NCBI GenBank assembly: GCA_028551475.1
Contig: CM052358.1
Location: 4,218,501 to 4,282,500 of the forward strand
Origin: Casuarina equisetifolia
Lineage: Eukaryota > Streptophyta > Magnoliopsida > Fagales > Casuarinaceae
Direction of reading: 5' to 3'
Length of the DNA stretch: 64,000 bases
Part shown: in pieces, positions 1 through 11,535 of the stretch
Layout of the letters: every line of letters starts with the position of its first letter
How positions within the stretch are numbered: the first letter of the stretch is position 1
Position numbers and translations under genes: made by a program
The notes under the pieces: generated by a model
What the model was told of the DNA's origin: nothing
What the model saw: only the letters and a program-made list of their open reading frames with translations
The model's database searches: none

Positions 1-3000
1 CTGAGATGCCTACATTTTCTATTGCTGGAATGTCTAAAACTGCTGTAGTTTCTATTGTTTTAAAGTAAGGACTAGAGCTAGCAATTGCTGCTGTGCAATT
101 GTTGCTATTACAAAATTAGCTATAGTTGCTCCTATATTAGGAATTACAGTTGTTACCAATTAGGTAGCTATTAATGCAATTGCTATTACAAAAGTAGCTA
201 TAATTGCTATTACTTTCAAACAAGAATCAAAGCTAGTAGTTACTATTGTTGAAGGGGCTACAGATGTTGTAGGCGTTAGGACAAAAATATTGTAGTTTGA
301 AAGGTTGAGGACAAATATTAGTGGAAGTTATGGCTGCTGAAGAGATTACAAGTGCTGTAATTTTTGAGTGAGCACTAGAACAAATAGATGTTACTTCTGA
401 GATGCTTGCAATTTCTACTGCTAGAGTGATTATAGTTCCTACAATTTATGTTGTTGCAAAGTAAGGACTATAACTGGTAGTTGATGTTGCTGAAGTAGTT
501 GTAGTTCCTAATGTGTGAAGGAATATAGTTACTGCTACTGAGGTAGCTACTACTGCAGAAGTAGATGCAGTTGCTACTGTATTAGGAATTGTAATTGTTG
601 CGATTGACATAGCTATTGCTACAAAAGTAACTACAGTTGTTGTTGCTTTTGAATAAGAATCAAAGTTAGATGTTGTTATTGCTAAAGGGGCTACAAATGC
701 TGCAGGCACTGATAACTCTATTTTTATAAAGTGATTTTAATTATTTTAGGATATAAATAATACAAGTTTTACAAGATAATATTTAAGATTTTATATATTT
801 ATGTAAATTTGTGTTATTTATGTAACAAACTCCAAAAGAGCGAAAAGAAGAAGAAAAGGAAAGAAAAAGAAGTCAAAAAAAGAAAAGAGGAGGGCACGCA
901 TCCCAAGATAGCATAAAAGGCAAAGGAACATGAAAAGAATTATGGGAAAAGGGCGCCACACAAGAGAGGAAGAGAGAGAAAAGAAGAAAAGCCGTGTGTT
1001 GCTGCCGGAACCAAGCAAAGGAGAAAAAGCTAGAAAAGAAGGAGAAAACCAAGGAAGAAAAAGAGAAATAGGGGCACGAAAGCTTCCCTCTACTTCTTAT
1101 CATTCTTGAATTGTAGGAATTCTATAAAGAATTCTTAAAGAGAAGATAGTGTGGTGACAACTTTCCTGTTCTTTTTATTTAAGATGTTTTGCTTAATTTC
1201 TACTATTACCTTGGTTTATTATTTCAGTATATTCTAAACTTCTTTTGTTAGAGCGAAGATGTAGCCTAACTATGATGATGTGAATTTTATAAGTTTTTAT
1301 GTTTTGCAAGATATTTTATTTATGTGAGTTATATATTATTATGCTTAATGCTTTTAAGTGATTAGCCATAACTTTAATGATTTGATGTACATGTTTGAGA
1401 CTGAGAGGTAATAATATGCAATTGCTTCTTATAATATATAACCATGAATTAAATGTGAAAAAACATATACCATGTTGTTTGTGTGTCTTTTGGTAATAAG
1501 ATAATCAAAAGATTTATTGTAAACCAAGAATGTTCACAGATCCTAATGCATTTGGTTTGTTTCAATTCATGTATAGAAATATAATGAATTAATGAACTAA
1601 ATAGGTTTGCTATACCTAGATATAGGATAGTAAATAAATTAAGAAATTCCACCATCACATAGGTAATATCATTCTTGCAGGCATAAACTATGAAAATTCA
1701 TATCTAGTAGTTATGGTGAAAACGGAAGCTCTAACATGTTTCTCATCTTAATTTTTCTTACTTGGATTCAATTTTAATTAGTCTTGAGTTTTTGTTTTGA
1801 AAGTTCTAAATTTTAAATCATCATTAACAATACTTTGATTTGCTAGATAAATTTTAAGATTAATTCATTATTAGTACTTAATTAGTTTAGTATTCAACAA
1901 TCTTCATGGGATGATATTTTTCTTATCATTATATTAGTTGTTCGACATGTTCACTTGCATCTAAATTTCACCAAATAGGCACTAGGACAAGATTATTGAA
2001 AGGAAAGGTTTAGGACAAATACTGGTGGAAGCCATGGTTGCTGAAATGACTACAAGTGCTATAGTTTTTGAGTGAGCACTAGAATAAGTACTTGTTGCTT
2101 CTGAAATGCCTAAATCTCCTACTGCTGGAGTTACAATAGTTACTGCAATTGCAAAGTAAGGACTAAAGCTAGTAGTTACTACTATTAAATTAGCAGTTGT
2201 TGCTACTGTGTGAGGGACTACTTTTGTAGTTGTTGCTACTGAGGTAGTTACTATTACAGAAATAGCTATAGTTGCTATTGTATGAGGAATTGCAGTTGTT
2301 TCTTTTAAGGTAGTTGTTGCTACAAAAGTAGCTACAATTGTTATTGCTTTTAAATACAATCAAAGCTAGCAGCTACTCTTGTTGAAGGGGCTACAAATGT
2401 TACAGGCATTGGGACAAAATTATTACAATATGAAAGGGTGAGGACAGATATTGGTGGAAGTTGTACCAACTGAAGTGACCGTAGGTGCTGCAGTTTTTGA
2501 GTGAGAATTAGAACAAGTTGTTGTTTATGAAATGCCTACATTTCCTTCTACTAGAGTGACTATAATTGTTGTAGTTTCTGTTGTTACAACTATAGTGAGT
2601 ACTAAAACAAGTAGTTGCTACTTCTGAAATGTAGACATTTCCTACTACTAGAGTGGCTGTAGTTGATATAGTTTATGCTATTGTAAAGTAAGGACTAGAG
2701 CTAGCAGTTATTATTGTTCAACTAGCTACAGTTGATGCTATATGAGGGAATGCAATTGTTGTTGCTAAGGGAGCTATTACTACAAAAGTAGCTACAATTG
2801 TTGTTTTATGGAAATTACAGTTGTAGTTGCTAAGGTAGATGTTGCTGAGGTTATTAGTGTAAAAGTAGCTACAGTTGTTGTTGCTTTTGAATAAGAATCA
2901 AAGCTAGTAACTACTGTTGCTGATGGTGTTATAAATATTGCAGGCATTGGGACAAAATTATTGCAGTTTTTAAAGTTAAGGACAAATACTGGTGGAAGCC

Positions 3001-6000
3001 GTGGTTGTTGAACTAACTGCAAGTGCTTCCTTGTTTGAGTGAGCATCAGAACAAGAGGTTGCTACTTCTGAGATGCTTGCATTTCTTGTTGCTGGAATGA
3101 CGGTAGTTATTGTAGTTTTGACTTTTGCAAAGTAAGGACTTGAGCTAGCAATTGTTATTGCTGAAGTAGCTGCAGTTGCTACTATGTGAGGGAATGCAAT
3201 TGCTGCTGCTGAGGTAGCTACTATTGCAGAAGTAACTGTAGTTACTGTTATATGAGGAATTATAATTGTTGCTGAGATATTTGCTATTGTAATTCTCGTT
3301 GCAAATGTAGCTACACTTACTGTTGCTTTTGAATAAGAATCAAAGCTAGTAGTTGTTGTTGTTGAAAGGGTTATAGCTACAGCAAGCATTGGCATAAAAT
3401 TATTATAGTTTGAAAGATTGAGGACAAATACTAGTGGAAGCCATGACCTCTTAAGTGATTCTCTTAAGTGATTATAGGTGCTATAATTTTTGAATGAGCA
3501 CTAGAACAAGTAGTTGTTGCTTCTGAGATGCCTACTTTGCTACTAGAGTGACTATAGTTGTTGTAACTGCAAAGAGAGGACTAGAGCTAGTAGTTGCTGT
3601 TGTTGAAGTAGATATTATTATTGTTGTGTAAAGGACTACTTTTGCAGTTGCTACTACTGCATAAGTAGCTACACTTGCTGTTATATAAGGAATTACAGTT
3701 GTTTCTTTTGAAGTAGTTGATACTGTAGTTGTTGTTGCAAAAGTAGCTATAATTGTTGTTGCTTTTGAATAAGAACCAATGGTAGCAGTTGTTGTTGTTG
3801 AAAGGGCTACCAATTCTGTTGGCATTGAAGCAGAATTATTGCAGTTTGAAAGGTTGAAGACAAATACTGGTGAAAGTAGTAGCTGTTAAAATGATTGTAG
3901 GTGCTGTAGTTTTTGAGTGAGCACTAGAATAAGTAGTTGTTGCTTCTGAGATGCCTACATTCCTTGCTACTGGAGTGACTATAGTTACTACAATTTATGT
4001 TGTTGTAAAGTAAGGACTACAGCTAGCAATTGTTGTTGTTAAAGTAGTTATTGCTGCTATATGAGGGACTGTAGTTGTTGCTACTAAGCTAACTACTACT
4101 GCAAAAGTTGTTGTTGTTGTTGTATGAGGAATTGCAGTTGCTACTTTTACAGTAGCTATTGCTACAGTTGTTGCTACAAAAGTAGCTACAGTTGCTGTTA
4201 CTAAAGCGACTACATATGTTGCAAGCATTGGGATAAAATTATTGTAATTTGAAAGGTTAAGGATAAATACTAGTTGAAGTTATGGTTGTTGAAGTGGCTG
4301 CAAGTCCTGCAGTTTCTAAGTAGGCATTAGAACAAATAGGTGTTGCTTTTGAGATGCATGCACTTCCTAATACTGGAGTGATTATTGTTGCTACAATTTC
4401 TACTATTGCAAACTAAAGACTAGAGCTAGCAACTGTTGCTGCTAAAGTAGCTATGGTTGTTATTATGTGAAGGAATGCAGTTGCTTCTGCTGAGCTAGCT
4501 ACTACTATAAAAGTAGCTGCAGTTGCCATTGTATGGGGAATTACAATTGTTGTTGTTGAGGTAGTTATTGAGGTTGCTACTACAAAAGTAGCTACAGTTA
4601 TTGCTACTAAGCTAGCTTTTACTACAATAGTAGTTGCAGTTGTTGATATATGAGGAATTATAGTTGATGCTTTTGAGGTTGTTGTTGTTGCAATTGTTGC
4701 TACTTTTGAATAAGAATCAAATCTAGTAGTTGTTGTTGTTGAAAGGGCTACATATGTTGCAAGCATTGGAACAAAATTATTGTAGTTTGAAAGGTTGACG
4801 ACAAATACTAGTGGAAGTCATGGTTATGAAAATGATTGTCGATGATGTAGTTTCTGAGGGAGCACTAGAACAAGTAGTTGTTGTTTTTGAGATGCTGGCA
4901 TTTCCTATTGCTAGAGTGACTATAGTTGCTTCAATTTTTGTTATTGCAAAGTAAGGACCTGAGCTAGCAGTTGCTATTGTTCAACTAGCTGCAATTGTTG
5001 TTGTGTAAAGGAATGTAGTTACTGCTATTGGGCTAATTGCTATTGCATAGCTACAATTGCCATTGAATGAAGAATTGTAGGTTTTGTTGTTAAGGTTGCT
5101 ACTGCAAAAGTAGTTACAATTGTAGCTTTTGAAAAAGTCAAAGCTAGTAGCCGCTATTGTTGAAGAGGAAACAAATGTCGTAGGCATCAACACATAATTA
5201 TTGTAATTTGAAAGGTTAAGGATAAATACTAGTGGAAGGTGTGGTTGCTAAAGTGATTATAGGTGCTGTAGTTTCTGAGTGAGCACTAAAACAAATTGTT
5301 ATTGCTTCAAAGATGCATGAATCTCTAGTTACTAGAGTGATTATAGACATTGCAATTTTTGTTGTTGCAAAGCAAGGACAAGAGCTAGCAATTGTTGTTG
5401 TTGAAGTAGCTACAATTGTTATTGTATGAGGGATTAGAATTGTTGTCACTAAGGTAGTTGTAGTTGCTGTTGTATGAGGAATTGCAGTTGTTACTAGAGG
5501 TAGCTAATGCTCTAGTTGTTGTGCAAAAGTAGCTACAATTGTTGTTGCTTTTGAATAGGAATCAAAGCTTCAAACTGATGTTGCTAAAGGGGTTGCAAAT
5601 GTTGTAGGCATTGGGATAGAATTATTGCAGTGTGAAAGGTTAAGGACAAATACTGGTGGAAGATGTGGTTGCTAAAGTGACTGCAAGTGTTGCAGTTTCT
5701 GAATAAACACTAGAACAAGTAGTTGTTTTGTTTTTTAGATGCCTACATTTTTAGCTATTGGAATGACTGTAGTTGCTGTAGTTTTTATTGTTGCAAAGTA
5801 AGGACTAGATCTAGTAGTTGTTATTGTTGTGTGAGGGAATCTAGTTGCTACTATTGAGCTGGCTATTACTACATAAGTAGCTACAATTACAATTATATGA
5901 AGAATTGCAATTGTTCTTTTAAGGTAGCTACTACTGTAGTTGCTGCTGTAAAAGTAGATACAGTTGTTGTTATTTTTAAATAAGAATCCAAGTTAAGAAT

Positions 6001-6850
6001 TATTGTTGTTAAAGAGGCTATAGATGCTATTGGCATTGGGATAAAATTATTACATCTTGAGAAGTTGAGGACAAATACTAGTGGAAGTCATGGCTGTTGA
6101 AGTGATTATAGGTGTTGTAGTTTTTGAGTGAGCACTAGAATAAGTAGTTGTTGCTTCAGAGATGCCTACATTTTTTGCTGCTAGGAAGACTGTAGTTGAT
6201 GTAGTTTTTATTGTTGTAAAGTAAGGACTAGAGCTAGCAGTTGTTGCTGTTGAGGTGGTTACAGTTGATATTGTATGATGAATTACAATTGTTGCTATTG
6301 AGGTAGTTGTTGCTGCAAAAGTAGCTACATGTGTTGTTGCTTGAATAAGAATCAAAGCTATCAGTTGCTGGAGAGGTTGCAAGCATTGGAATAGAATTAT
6401 TACATTTTGAAAGATTGAAGACAAATATTAGTGGAAGTCATAGCTACTAAAGTGGATGAAGGTATTGTAGTTTCTAAGTTAGCACTAGAACAAGTAGTTG
6501 TTGCTTTTGAGATGCATGCATTTCCTGTTGTTGGAGTGAGTATAGTTGTTGTAGTTTTTGTTGTTGCAAAGTAAAGACAAGAGCTAGTAGTTGGTGTTGT
6601 TGAAGTAGCTGCAGTTGTTGTTGTATGAAGGATTGTAATTGCTACTACTGAGTTAGTTGCTACTACAGAAGTAGCTAAAGTTGTTGTTGTATAAGGAATT
6701 GCAATTGTTGCTGCTGAGGTAGCTGCTGTCTCAGTTGTTGCTGTAGAAGTAGCTGCAATTGCTGTTACTTTTCAATAAAAATCAAAGGTAGCAGCTACTA
6801 TTACTTAAAGGGTTGTAGATGCTGTAAGCATTGGGACAAAATTATTGCAG
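1..6850 (-). repeat. Tandem array encoding a degenerate Thr/Ala-rich protein, inside a copia element
   Basis: The plus strand is rich in TTG/GTT/GCT/GTA words and poor in C. A landmark (GCAAAGTAAGGAC and variants) recurs near 66, 461, 2152, 2690, 3129, 3568, 4007, 4411, 4948, 5369, 5796, 6217 and 6569, giving units mostly of 400-440 bp with some near 540 bp. On the minus strand each unit reads as about 140 residues of Thr, Ala, Val, Ile and Ser. Recurring islands in order are NNFVPMP, FDSYSKATT, SSPYFA, SSAHS and STSICP. Stops and frameshifts are scattered but long open runs remain (for example 1982-2359, 2976-3395, 4413-4766, 6050-6424). The array directly follows the copia integrase C-terminus at 6.9 kb in the same orientation, where copia polyproteins carry a Ser/Thr/Pro-rich linker before reverse transcriptase. 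I infer that the linker was amplified. The array runs off the left edge, so no reverse transcriptase is visible. Confidence 0.8.
711..1976. mobile_element. 1.27-kb insertion in the array, flanked by a 7-bp direct repeat
   Basis: Array sequence stops after AGGCACT (704-710) and resumes with a second AGGCACT (1977-1983), exactly where other units read AGGCATT followed by GGGACA. The intervening DNA is unrelated to the array. It has an A-tract and purine-rich stretch (830-1080), then AT-rich sequence. No terminal inverted repeats, TG...CA ends or protein-coding domain were found. The 7-bp duplication fits a transposition event; the class is unknown (possibilities include a solo LTR-like or SINE/LINE-derived piece). 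Confidence 0.6.
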
Positions 6851-6912
6851 TTAGTAAAAGCTTCAATCAATGACAAGGTGGGTAGAGTATAGGAGTGCTG
6901 AGGTGAGGAAAT

Positions 6913-7947
6913 CTATGGTTGGAAATCCTTGATAACGGAACTTGCAAATATGTCAGGTACTAAAGTATCTATAAAATATGCATAAAAACCAAAAGTGATA
7001 AAAGGTAGTGTATTATCAGAGGAAGCAAAAATGAAGTTATGGTTTGAATGGAAAGATTCTCTCATCGAATAACACATGTCAAGAGATGTATAAGTGCTTA
7101 GAAGGGATGTGAAAGCAGCGATACCCTTTGTGAGTATCACTGTATCCTAAAAAGATGCATGGCAATGAGTGTTTTTCAAGTTTGTTTGCTACATAATTCC
7201 TTAAATAAGGAAAACAATGGCAACCAAAAGTCTTGGGATGCTTATAAGCTAGTTCCTAGTTGTATAAAAGGAAGAAAGGTGAAGTTTAAGTTAACTTGGC
7301 AAAAGGAAGTTTATTGATAAGATAAGTGGAAGTGGCAAAAGCTTTAAACCAATAACTTTTGGGTAAATGTGCCTCAAATATCATAACAAGCCCAAGCTTA
7401 ATGATGTGCATGTGCTTCCCCTCCAAAACACCATTTTGTTGTGGTGTGTGAAGGTAGGAGACAAGATGTTGCATTTCGTGAGTAGAAAAGTGATTTTGCA
7501 TATTATTACTTATGAAGTCACCTCCTCTATCATATTGAAACACTTTAATGGAAAGATCAAATTGTTTTTCTACAAATAATTGAAACTTCACAAATACTTC
7601 AAAGAAATATGATTTATTTCTCAAAGGAAATATCCAAGAGAATCAAGTATAATCATCTACAATCAAGGTATAGAATCTGAAGCCTTAATGAGAAGGAACT
7701 AGTGATGGTCCCCAAAGATCATAGTGGATCTTTTCAAAGGGACGTGCTATCCTATGTTGAGATACAAGGAAAGGTAACCTACTACTTTTGCTTAGGTGAC
7801 AGGAATTACAAAAGATATGGAAATCATTGGAGCTAGTATCAATCTTCTTGTTTTGCTATAAAACTTTAAGGATAGCCTCTTCGGGATGACCCAGCCTCTT
7901 ATGCCAAGTGACAGTATCAACTTTGTTTTGTCTATTTGAAAAAAAAA
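6913..7947 (-). pseudogene. Copia integrase (broken)
   Basis: From high to low coordinate this shows the zinc-binding head (WHKRLGHP, then CNSCHLSKSS), the core with its first Asp in LIVDDYT, the second Asp region (QYDRGGDF), and the Glu motif region PQQNGVLEGKH with the following LPKSYWFKAFATSTYLINKL stretch. The C-terminal part (GLY/FGCLCF-like, then RLYTSLDM and ESFHSN) is recognisable in shifted frames down to about 6913. In-frame stops (for example after ILKVL and after IVDDYT) and frameshifts disable it. It would have joined element DNA to the host genome. The longest clean segment is 7286-7624. Confidence 0.88.
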
Positions 7948-9269
7948 TCTAAAAATGATTGTTTAGATATAGCCCTCTACACCGAAAGCCTCTAGCTAGA
8001 ATGTGGTGCATTTTCATATCCTTAATATTAAATAGATATTTAGTGAAGACAAAATAGCGAGGAAAATCAGCAATGAGCCTTGAAACATAGAGTAAATTGC
8101 ATTGCACATGAGGGGCTACTAAAACATTGTACAAAGGTAGCTGAGTACGAGGAAAAGTACTGGATCTAGTATGAGAAATGGTAAGAAAATCACCATTGCC
8201 TGCTTGAATATGATCAGAACTAGTGTAGGAAGCATAATGAAGCAACTTGCCAACAGTGAAGGTGAGCATTGGCTCCAAAGTTTGGTATCCATTCATCATT
8301 GTCCACAGGTTGATCATTCAAATGCAAAGCAATAAGAGCTTCAAGAATATCCGGGAACTTGAAAGAATGATCAAACCGTTTGAAACATTTTAGTGCAATG
8401 TGCCCCTTACGAGCATATATATGATAGATAGGAAGGGTGAAATTGTTCTACTTTGAGGAATTATTAACATTGCCATTAAGACGAGCTACTAACTTGCTGT
8501 TTTGTGTAGGAGGAGGGAAGCCACGGCCTTAAGAAGAAAAGTTGCCAGAATTAGAGGACATATTGCAACCTCTACCTCCAGATCTTCCAAATTTGGTGTT
8601 GCGGTGTGTGTAATAAACAACATATGGAGTATCAGCAAGATTATAATGCACATCCCTTACATCAAAAGCTTGGAGCTATGCCACAATGTCAGAGTGAGAA
8701 GGAGTAGGTGGCTGGAATGTGGCCACCAAGAAGGATTCATACTCCTTGCCTAGTCCTTCTGGCAACCGAAAGGTTTTGTCACAATCAGAAACTGGCTTGC
8801 CAATAGCACTTAATTGATTACATAGGGCTTGAAATTTGGCTAAGTGCACATGAAGACATTTATTATCCTTCTAAATACGATGAAGCTTGGATTGAATTTC
8901 ATATTCCCTAGCTTCAATTTGTTTAGGAAAATGATTATTAAGAATGCACCACACATCAACTGCACTAGTCAGTTAAAAAACAAGACCAACAATTTCCTCC
9001 GAAAGACTGCTAATGATCCAAGAATGAGCAAGATGATCAGTTTGCTGCCATTGTGCAAAGAGAGGACTGATTACCTCAATGCCATCAATGAGGATCTTGG
9101 CTGGAGGAGGAGAAATATCATCAGTAAGAAAACCAAGCATTTGTTATGTTTGAAAAAGACACTTGACATGTGTCATCCACGGGATGTAGTTGGAGTCATT
9201 CAACTTTAGAGAGACAAAATTCACAATATTGACATGGTTTGCAAAAGGATAGGTGGGCTTGTTAGCCAT
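7948..9269 (-). pseudogene. Copia gag and protease (broken)
   Basis: The minus-strand ATG at 9267-9269 opens MANKPTYPF, followed by gag signatures: NYIPWMTHVKC, WQQTDHLAHSWI, then SAVDVWCILKNHF. In-frame stops occur within the first 50 residues and again near the middle. A nucleic-acid binding knuckle near 8.36-8.43 kb reads IYARKGHIALKCF with its leading Cys lost. The protease site near 8.29 kb reads NFGA where copia proteases have DSGA, so the catalytic Asp is gone, and the frame then shifts. The segment 7949-8317 preserves the later protease and pre-integrase region (VLVAPHVQCNLLYVSRL, then RGFRCRGLYL). Confidence 0.85.
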
Positions 9270-9306
9270 GGAAGCAAAGAGAAGGAAGCAAAGCAAGAAG
9301 GCAAAG

Positions 9307-9319
9307 GCTTTTGATACCA
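9307..9319 (-). other. Copia primer-binding site
   Basis: The minus strand reads TTGGTATCAAAAGC, close to the TGGTATCAGAGC used by many plant copia elements to prime from initiator tRNA-Met. It lies about 40 bp upstream of the gag ATG, as expected, and fixes the inner end of the 5' LTR. Confidence 0.75.
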
Positions 9320-9600
9320 AGACAAAAAAACAAAAATAGCCTAGGTTGCTCTACAAGCGTTGTATCTATTCTCTCTTAATGAATTTACAAATGCAGGAAC
9401 TCTTATATATAGAGTTCATGTAGGGTTACAATTTTCATAATACTACAACCGAATTACAACTGAATTAGTGGGAATCATGGAGGTTAGTTTAATTGAAATT
9501 AGTTAATTACAAGAATTATTATGCTGACTTATCCATATGAGCTGGCAGAGCATTAGAGTTACTGTACTATTTAGCAGCCGGTTCTTTAGTTGACTGCTGC
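9320..9600 (-). repeat. Probable 5' LTR of the copia element
   Basis: The sequence directly upstream of the primer-binding site carries a TATA-like TATATATA (around 9404-9411), in the place of an LTR promoter. The outer boundary is uncertain because the partner LTR is not in the window; it could extend to about 9.75 kb. Confidence 0.5.
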
Positions 9601-10190
9601 TCATCTTTAATCAAGTCATAAGTAACCTTATTTAAACTAAAATACAACTTATGGATAGCCCTATTGTTTCTACTCATGTAGAATGTAGTTTTTCTTAAGT
9701 TTTGTAAAACTTTCCTTTGTGTTTATAGTGTATTATTGGTGATTGAACAGCTTATCGGACTCATACAGTGCAATGTATATGTTTGGTCTTGAAGGAATAT
9801 CACACAGTTTTCATTTCATGGGTTGAGATTATTGGTGGATATGGAAAGAGCCGTTACGGCAAGTCAAGTCTCGTCCCCCACAAGTTAAGTTTCGAACTAA
9901 ATCTCGTCCCCCACAACTTTTATATGGCAATAAGCAAAGTACCATCCAAGAATAAAAACAAATAAGATACAACAAAAACCGTATATAAATATTCTATATA
10001 TATGTATGGTGTAGCATCAATCACAAACCGAGAACAAGAATAAAAAATAGGTGTACAATGATCATATGAATCTCTTTTGTTCTGCTCTATAATCCACAAG
10101 TAGATATAAATCGTATGTAGCATCCTCAGAGACCATCCAAGTGAACACCAAAAGAATATCAATGCGGCGAATCAGAGAGCCCTTCCATCT
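9601..10190. other. Non-coding interval between the copia LTR and the first AG-peptide gene
   Basis: No supported gene. The right end (about 10000-10190) should be the 3'UTR of the minus-strand AG-peptide gene. The outer part of the copia LTR may reach into the left end. Confidence 0.5.
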
Positions 10191-10397
10191 CTAGTGCTTC
10201 AACAGAGCGACACCGGACAGAAACAACGAGGCCAAAATGGTGGCACCAGAGAAAGCAGCAGAGGATGCAGCTCCTTTCTCAGATGCAGGTGCTGGCGCTG
10301 GTGCAGAATCTTGAGCCAGAACGGCCGGAGCGAAGGTAGAGACCATAGCTACCACGGCAAAGACGACAGCCAAGACCATTGCGCTCCCTCGTGCCAT
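10191..10397 (-). CDS. Arabinogalactan peptide (short GPI-anchored AGP)
   Basis: A 68-residue protein. Residues 1-28 form a signal peptide (MARGSAM, a hydrophobic stretch, then PAVLA), giving a mature N-terminus QDSAPAPAPAS. The Ala-Pro repeats at 31-38 are the classic site for Pro hydroxylation and arabinogalactan addition. The C-terminal hydrophobic tail (SGATILASLFLSGVALLKH) is typical of a GPI-anchor signal that is cleaved. The mature chain would be only about 15-20 residues, held on the outer face of the plasma membrane. I chose the Met at 10397 rather than the upstream one at 10412 because it begins a normal signal peptide. A TATA box lies about 115 bp upstream. It is the only minus-strand member of a loose cluster with the genes at 16.4, 17.9 and 19.4 kb. 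Confidence 0.85.
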   Translation of the reverse strand: MARGSAMVLAVVFAVVAMVSTFAPAVLAQDSAPAPAPASEKGAASSAAFSGATILASLFLSGVALLKH

Positions 10398-10511
10398 TGC
10401 TAAACAAAACAAGAAGCAACTCTACACTTTTTTGCAAGTAAAAGGCTTAAAAGGCTTGAATCAGATGATCTGTGAGGGAGTGGATGATTTTTTCAGGGTG
10501 CAGAGGATACG

Positions 10512-10519
10512 TATATATA
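10512..10519 (-). promoter_or_regulatory. TATA box of the minus-strand AG-peptide gene
   Basis: TATATATA on the minus strand, roughly 115 bp upstream of the ATG at 10397, implying a transcription start near 10485 and a 5'UTR of about 85-90 nt. Confidence 0.6.
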
Positions 10520-11535
10520 AGGGACTTATGTCGGTCGGGAAGAGGTGTGAACAAAGCAAAATGCGGGCAGCTGGCTTGGAAGGCAAACCGCGTTGAGAGA
10601 AGAGGGAAAGTTCGGGGCCTGTAAGGAAGCGAAAGGGTCCATGGACGTTAGGTAAGGACAGGTAAACTACTGCCAATTGCTTGTTCGTGGCGTCGAAGTG
10701 AAGACCACAAACTAGACTCTGTTTGATAGGACTTGAATATGTCAGGTTGCGTTTACTCGGCAAACGAGACGCCATGGTCATGTATAATTAATGCCCGGCC
10801 CTCTGTGAACGAAGTCACAAATGGCGGCTGGCTTTCCTCGAGTGCAGAGAAGATTGAAAGAGGACTCCGTCTTCCATTGATGAAAATCATATTCTTCTTG
10901 TTTTCGAAGAACAATGATAAGCTAATTTTAGTTCATAACAACCAAAAAGTCAATTGAGATTTAAGAAAGAACAAAATATGATCAACATCTCTTTGAATCA
11001 GTAAACACATTGAACAAGTTTTATGTACTAAGCTTACGACAAGTACGTTTGAATGTCTAAATAAAGAATTGTTTCTTGATTAGGAATGAATAATTCTTAC
11101 ATTTTAATATGGTCTAAAGTATCGGTAAATCCATGACTTAGCTGAAAGTAAATATTGTCCAAAATTTCTTAATTTAAAATTCTGACACATGAATTTGAAG
11201 ATAAATTTTGCATAACTTAATATAAAGAAAGCATTAACCAAAATAATTGATGCCATCGGATGCCATAAACACAGCATTCCTCTTTTGTGCCCTCCTGTTT
11301 CTTTAATCAACAAATCCAAACAAATGTACATGTAAGCATGTACGCTGGGAAATGTGACGTGTTGTCTTGAGTTCACATACACATTGTGATTTTTTATTGG
11401 GGAAAGTTAAATTCATATCACTTCAATGGATTTTTAAAATGAGTAATTTTAGATACATTATAATATAGCATCTAAATGACTCTATCATAAAATATTATAG
11501 AAGACAAAAAAATTCAAATATTAATTGGGGTTAAA
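10520..11535. other. Intergenic interval
   Basis: This is the promoter side of the AG-peptide gene on the left and the 3' flank of the acyltransferase on the right. The open frames here show no recognisable domains or composition bias. Nothing else was found. Confidence 0.5.

Larger units (their letters stand above)
6850..9600 (-). mobile_element. Degenerate Ty1/copia retrotransposon, 5' part (LTR, PBS, gag, protease, integrase)
   Basis: Read on the minus strand, the order is: LTR-like sequence with a TATA motif, a tRNA-iMet type primer-binding site, gag, zinc knuckle, protease, integrase, then the Thr/Ala array. This gag-PR-IN order is diagnostic of copia. Frameshifts and stops occur throughout, so the element cannot encode functional proteins. 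The reverse transcriptase, RNase H and 3' LTR are not in the window; they would lie beyond the left edge if present. Confidence 0.9.

Noticed and set aside
818..1103. Overlapping minus-strand frames rich in Phe, Leu and Ser
   Set aside because: They are the complement of an A/G-rich stretch within the insertion; composition alone explains them.
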